In this document: piece after piece, positions 22,990 through 26,519 of the stretch
Layout of the letters: each line of letters opens with the position of its first letter
Numbering within the stretch: position 1 is the first letter of the stretch
Assembly (NCBI GenBank): GCA_964344985.1
Contig: CAYFPI010000019.1
Span: forward strand, 1 to 26,519
Length of the DNA: 26,519 bases
From: Thioglobus_A sp964344985
Lineage (GTDB): Bacteria > Pseudomonadota > Gammaproteobacteria > PS1 > Pseudothioglobaceae
Direction of reading: 5' to 3'
The notes under the pieces: generated by a model
The model's input: the letters and a program-made list of their open reading frames with translations, nothing else
Database searches by the model: none
Told to the model about the DNA's origin: nothing
Made by a program: the position numbers and the translations under genes

Positions 22990-23916
22990 CTAGGGCCTTG
23001 CGTCGAGTTCTTTCTGCTCCTTCTCAGAAGGTAACATATCTTCTTTAGTAATGCCTAGTGCAAGAATCATAGAGCTTGCCACATAAATAGAAGAATAAGT
23101 ACCAATTACTACACCAATAAGTAGTGCTAAAGCAAACCCGTGAATAATTTCACCGCCCAAAAAGAACAGCGCTAATAACACCAGCAAAGTAGTAATAGAC
23201 GTCATGATTGTTCTAGATAGTGTTTGGTTTAATGCACCATTAATAATCTTTACAGGATCTATATGACGAGTTGATAAAAAGTTTTCACGAATACGATCAA
23301 ATACCACAATCGTATCATTCAGTGAATAACCAATGACTGCCAGAATCGCCGCTAATACGGTTAGATCGAATTCAATTTGAAGCAATGAAAAAATACCAAG
23401 CGTAATAATAACGTCATGAATAAGTGCCGAAATTGAGCCTAATGCAAATCGATATTCAAATCGAATAGCCACATAAATCAAAATGCCTATCAGTGCATAA
23501 AGCATGGCTAATCCACCATCGTTAGTAAGCTCTTCTCCTACTTTAGGACCAACAAATTCAACACGTCTAATATCAACCCCATCTCCCAATAGACGAATAA
23601 TTTCAGAACTTAGTTTTGCACTAGATACTTGTTGTGGCTCAAGACGAATCAACACTTCATGCGTTGAACCAAAATATTGCACATTGGCATTGTTAAATTT
23701 TGCTTTTTCCAAAGTGTTTCTAATGTCTGATAGGTCAACATCTTGCTTGTATCCCACTTCAATCAAGGTGCCACCTGTAAAGTCAATGCCCAACTTAAGA
23801 CCGTTATTAGCCAGTGAAAAAATACTCACTGCCATCATCAGTACTGAAAAAATAATGGCGTAGATTCGCTTACCAACAAAATCAATGGTTGGAATATTTA
23901 ACGCTTTCATACTCAT
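22990..23916 (-). CDS. secF: SecF, protein-export membrane subunit
   Basis: The 308-residue protein shows the SecF signature GIDFTGG (43-49) after an N-terminal membrane segment. The periplasmic domain follows, then a five-helix RND-type bundle with GYSLNDTIVVFDRIREN. It partners SecD to use the proton-motive force to pull preproteins through SecYEG. AGGAG inside the end of secD supports the ATG at 23916, and the two genes overlap by 4 bp (ATGA). Length is close to that of E. coli SecF (323). No clear terminator follows it. Confidence 0.96.
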   Translation of the reverse strand: MSMKALNIPTIDFVGKRIYAIIFSVLMMAVSIFSLANNGLKLGIDFTGGTLIEVGYKQDVDLSDIRNTLEKAKFNNANVQYFGSTHEVLIRLEPQQVSSAKLSSEIIRLLGDGVDIRRVEFVGPKVGEELTNDGGLAMLYALIGILIYVAIRFEYRFALGSISALIHDVIITLGIFSLLQIEFDLTVLAAILAVIGYSLNDTIVVFDRIRENFLSTRHIDPVKIINGALNQTLSRTIMTSITTLLVLLALFFLGGEIIHGFALALLIGVVIGTYSSIYVASSMILALGITKEDMLPSEKEQKELDARP

Positions 23917-25766
23917 ATTGAAATCTCCTCTAACTTCTTGCCACCATAAACCTTATTGACAATTGCTCGTGAGACAATAATTGCCGTAAACATTGAGGTC
24001 ACAATACCAATGGATAGTGTGATTGCAAAACCCTTAATTGGCCCAGTGCCGAAGCTAAATAGTACTAACGCTGCAATTAAAGTTGTAATATTGGCATCGG
24101 CAATGGTTAATAACGCCTTGTCATAGCCAGCAGAAATGGCTTTTTGAATACTATTATTAGTGCGCAACTCTTCTTTGATTCTCTCAAAAATTAACACATT
24201 GGCATCAACCGCCATACCAACTGTCAGCACAATACCGGCAATACCTGGCAATGTAAGTGTTGCTTGCAAGAGTGATAATACTGCGACAATCATAACAAGA
24301 TTTAATGTTAAAGCAACATTAGCCACCATACCAAACACTCGGTATCTAAATGCCATAAAGATCAATACCAAAATAAATCCTACAATAACACTCATCACAC
24401 CTTTGGCAATATTATCAGCACCCAAGCTCGGACCAATTGTTCGCTCCTCAATAATTTCAATAGGGGCGGAAAGCGAGCCTGCCCTTAATAAAAGAGCTAA
24501 ATTTCTTGCTTCTCTAGCGCTATCAATGCCGGTAATTTGAAACCTTGAAGAAAAGGTACCTTGAATGGTTGCAGCGTTAATAATATCCTTGGTGGTTGAA
24601 CGCTTCTTAACAGCCTTGCCTTTTTCCATGACAGTTTCAACCTTGTTTTCAATAAATACAACTGCCATTCGGTGGTGTAGGTATTTTTTGGTTGTGTCTA
24701 ACATAGCGCGTCCACCGCTACCATCAAGCGTAATATTTACCATTGGCGTTGCGTTTTCTTGATCAACACCTGAGGCTGCACCAGTGATATTCTCACCTGT
24801 TGCAATGACTCGAGCTTTTAATAGTAGTGGCCTACCATCTTTAAAATAATAAAGCTTTGATCCGATTGGAGTTTTTCCAGATTGGATCGCAGTTTGCGGA
24901 TCGTTCTTCTCATCAACCAGTCTAAATTCTAATGTTGCCACTGCGCCCAAAATCTCTTTAGCGCGCGCTGTATCTTGTACGCCTGGTAGTTGTACAACAA
25001 TACGCTCCAAGCCTTGCTGTTGAATAATTGGCTCAGCAACACCCAGCTCGTTAACACGATTTCTAAGTGTAGTAATGTTTTGCTTTAAAGCGCCCTTTTT
25101 AGCCTCTGCTTGTGCTGCATCACTAATACCAATACTTGAGCTTAACTCGTCTTCATCAGGAACCTCAAGCACAACCAGATCAATCATTTCTGATTTGATC
25201 AAATCCAACGCTTTAACTTTCGATTCAGCAGTTTTAAAGCGAATCACTATCTGGCCATTTTCTTTCTTAATACTCTTGTACAAGCGATCTGCTCGCAACA
25301 GTGTTCTTAACTCGTTGTAGTATTTGTCTAGTGACATATTGATAACTGCTTGCATATCCACTTCAAGCAAGAAATGCACGCCACCTCTAAGATCAAGCCC
25401 TAATGACATGGCTTTTCCGCCAATATCAGACAGCCAAGTTGGTATGGATGGCGCTAAATTAAGTGCAGTTACGTAATTTCTACCCAATTCTGTTTTTAAT
25501 ACATCTTTGGCAAGTAGCTGCTGTTTATTGTCATGAAATCTGGCTAAAATTCTACGCCCAGTTAAATCCACTGATTTGAATTCTATATTCTTGGTGTTTA
25601 ACGACTGTTTAACTCTATCTAAATCTTGGACAGAGATTGCCTTATCGCCAGCACTTGAGATTTGCACCGCTAAATCTGAGCCAAAAACATTTGGCAAAGC
25701 ATACAATGCTGAAACTGTTAGGAAAAATGCAATCAGTGCATTTTTTAACGCCGAATATTGATTCAT
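23913..25766 (-). CDS. secD: SecD, protein-export membrane subunit
   Basis: The 617-residue protein (E. coli 615) has an N-terminal membrane anchor (about 8-27) and the conserved GLDLRGGVHFLLEVD (about 123-137). A large periplasmic domain follows, containing NELGVAEPIIQQQG and RIVVQLPGVQD, and then a C-terminal bundle of about five helices with GMAVDANVLIFERIKEE. SecD and SecF form a heterodimer with YajC at the translocon. It lies 12 bp after yajC and overlaps secF, giving the classic yajC-secD-secF order. Confidence 0.97.
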   Translation of the reverse strand: MNQYSALKNALIAFFLTVSALYALPNVFGSDLAVQISSAGDKAISVQDLDRVKQSLNTKNIEFKSVDLTGRRILARFHDNKQQLLAKDVLKTELGRNYVTALNLAPSIPTWLSDIGGKAMSLGLDLRGGVHFLLEVDMQAVINMSLDKYYNELRTLLRADRLYKSIKKENGQIVIRFKTAESKVKALDLIKSEMIDLVVLEVPDEDELSSSIGISDAAQAEAKKGALKQNITTLRNRVNELGVAEPIIQQQGLERIVVQLPGVQDTARAKEILGAVATLEFRLVDEKNDPQTAIQSGKTPIGSKLYYFKDGRPLLLKARVIATGENITGAASGVDQENATPMVNITLDGSGGRAMLDTTKKYLHHRMAVVFIENKVETVMEKGKAVKKRSTTKDIINAATIQGTFSSRFQITGIDSAREARNLALLLRAGSLSAPIEIIEERTIGPSLGADNIAKGVMSVIVGFILVLIFMAFRYRVFGMVANVALTLNLVMIVAVLSLLQATLTLPGIAGIVLTVGMAVDANVLIFERIKEELRTNNSIQKAISAGYDKALLTIADANITTLIAALVLFSFGTGPIKGFAITLSIGIVTSMFTAIIVSRAIVNKVYGGKKLEEISI

Positions 25767-25778
25767 AAGTTTTGTTGG

Positions 25779-26120
25779 TTAAATTTTTACACTGCCTTTT
25801 GGCATTTTTTGATTAATGCCTTGTTTTTGCACTTTGATAATCACATCTTGTGCAATTTCCAATGTTGCGAAAGACTCGTCAACTGAGGCAACTTTACCAA
25901 TCACGCCGCCATTAGTTACCACTTCATCGCCAACTTTTAATGCAGCAAGTAAAGTCTTATGCTCTTTAGCGCGTTTTTGCTGTGGTCTGATGAGTAAGAA
26001 ATACATCAGCACAAACATAATAATTAAAAACGGCAAACCACCCAATGGATCGCCCGTTGCAGCGCCTGGTGCACCACCTTCTGCAAATGCTGGTGAAATA
26101 ATTAAATCTAATATGTTCAT
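25779..26120 (-). CDS. yajC: YajC, Sec translocon accessory subunit
   Basis: The 113-residue protein has a single membrane helix (about 30-45, FLIIMFVLMYFLLIRPQQKR), the diagnostic RPQQKRAKEH, and the small basic domain VGDEVVTNGGVIGKV. It is a subunit of the SecDF-YajC complex. AGGAG upstream is formed partly by the TAG stop of serS (26131-26133), so translation is probably coupled to serS. Confidence 0.96.
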   Translation of the reverse strand: MNILDLIISPAFAEGGAPGAATGDPLGGLPFLIIMFVLMYFLLIRPQQKRAKEHKTLLAALKVGDEVVTNGGVIGKVASVDESFATLEIAQDVIIKVQKQGINQKMPKGSVKI

Positions 26121-26130
26121 TTTTTATCTC

Positions 26131-26519
26131 CTAATGTGTAATAACGTCCAAACCACCCATATACGGCTTGAGTGCTTTTGGAATTTTTATACTGCCATCA
26201 GCTTGCTGATGGTTTTCTAAAACCGCTACCAGTGTTCTACCCACTGCTAAGCCAGAGCCATTTAATGTATGCAACAATTCAGGCTTATTGGTTTCTTTGT
26301 TTTTATATCTAAGCTGCAAGCGTCTTGCTTGAAAATCTTCAAAACATGAGCATGAAGAAATTTCACGATATGCATTTTGACCCGGTAACCACACCTCTAA
26401 ATCATAAGTTTTGGCACTTGAAAACCCTAAATCACCTGCGCATAAATTAACCTTTCGATACGGCAGTTCCAATGCTTGCAAAATACCCTCAGCATGGCCA
26501 GTTAGCTCTTCTAACACTT
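26131..26519 (-). CDS. serS: Seryl-tRNA synthetase, C-terminal part (5' end outside the window)
   Basis: The visible 128 residues carry class II synthetase motif 2 (EISSCSCFEDFQARRLQLRYK) and motif 3 (NGSGLAVGRTLVAVLENHQ), with the SerRS-specific TYDLEVWLPGQNAYREIS. The enzyme charges tRNA-Ser, one isoacceptor of which lies at 12183. The family is about 425-430 residues, so roughly the last 30% is here. It lies 10 bp upstream of yajC in the same direction. In E. coli and many relatives tgt occupies that place. Confidence 0.96.
   Translation of the reverse strand, partial: VLEELTGHAEGILQALELPYRKVNLCAGDLGFSSAKTYDLEVWLPGQNAYREISSCSCFEDFQARRLQLRYKNKETNKPELLHTLNGSGLAVGRTLVAVLENHQQADGSIKIPKALKPYMGGLDVITH

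Noticed and set aside
24160..24540. 126-codon plus-strand frame inside secD
   Set aside because: Shadow of secD, with Ile/Thr/Asn-rich low-quality translation and no known motif.
1..26519. Search for an unusual defence, mobile or biosynthetic system
   Set aside because: Every sizeable coding region resolves to core metabolism, translation, envelope or transport families; I found no transposase, integrase, restriction, toxin or CRISPR signature.

Overview
This window is a densely packed bacterial chromosome segment. It is AT-rich (by eye, not computed), with short intergenic gaps and 24 protein genes: 22 essentially complete, serS and tsaD cut by the window ends. A further gene fragment beside an assembly gap and one tRNA bring the total to 26 genes. 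The content is gammaproteobacterial: fabA-fabB, LptB, the order folC-cvpA-purF-metZ, AcnB-type aconitase, YajC-SecD-SecF and rpmB-rpmG. Low GC, compact packing and paired SulP anion transporters (one BicA-like) would suit the marine SUP05/Thioglobus and bivalve-symbiont clade. That placement is inference; no diagnostic sulfur-oxidation or carbon-fixation gene lies in the window. Two runs of N (12286-12360 and 20474-20509) show that this is a draft or metagenome assembly.

Layout. 1-1984 (minus): birA, lptB and the 5' part of tsaD, closely spaced. 2116-2859 (plus): truA. 2926-6535: two divergent SulP transporters, a classical sulfate-permease type (minus) and a BicA-like type (plus). They share a 184-bp intergenic region with a perfect 16-bp inverted repeat, each arm carrying a TATAAT box. 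6595-8960 (minus): rimM, rpsP (with a long Ala/Glu/Lys tail) and purB. 8985/9027-11585 (plus): acnB, ending in a strong bidirectional terminator facing rpmG-rpmB (minus). 12183-12272: tRNA-Ser(UGA). After an N gap comes the 3' end of an unrecognised gene, then ald (plus), convergent with pyrE (minus).

14346-22848 (plus) is a long co-directional run: xth, trmB, fxsA, folC, cvpA, purF, metZ, fabA and fabB. Many junctions overlap or nearly touch (TAATG, TGATG, or a stop codon inside the next Shine-Dalgarno). A probable internal promoter precedes fabA. 22990-26519 (minus): serS (partial), yajC, secD and secF.

Functionally this is mostly core metabolism and information processing: purine synthesis (purB, purF), pyrimidine synthesis (pyrE), folate (folC), methionine (metZ), biotin attachment (birA), unsaturated fatty acids (fabA/B), TCA cycle (acnB), alanine/pyruvate exchange (ald), LPS export (lptB), protein export (yajC-secDF), and ribosome and tRNA maturation. 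I saw no phage, insertion sequence, CRISPR, toxin-antitoxin or secondary-metabolite locus. The parts most worth a second look are the SulP pair with its symmetric promoter region, the bS16 tail, the enlarged CvpA, a probable leaderless ald promoter, and the gene fragment beside the first gap.
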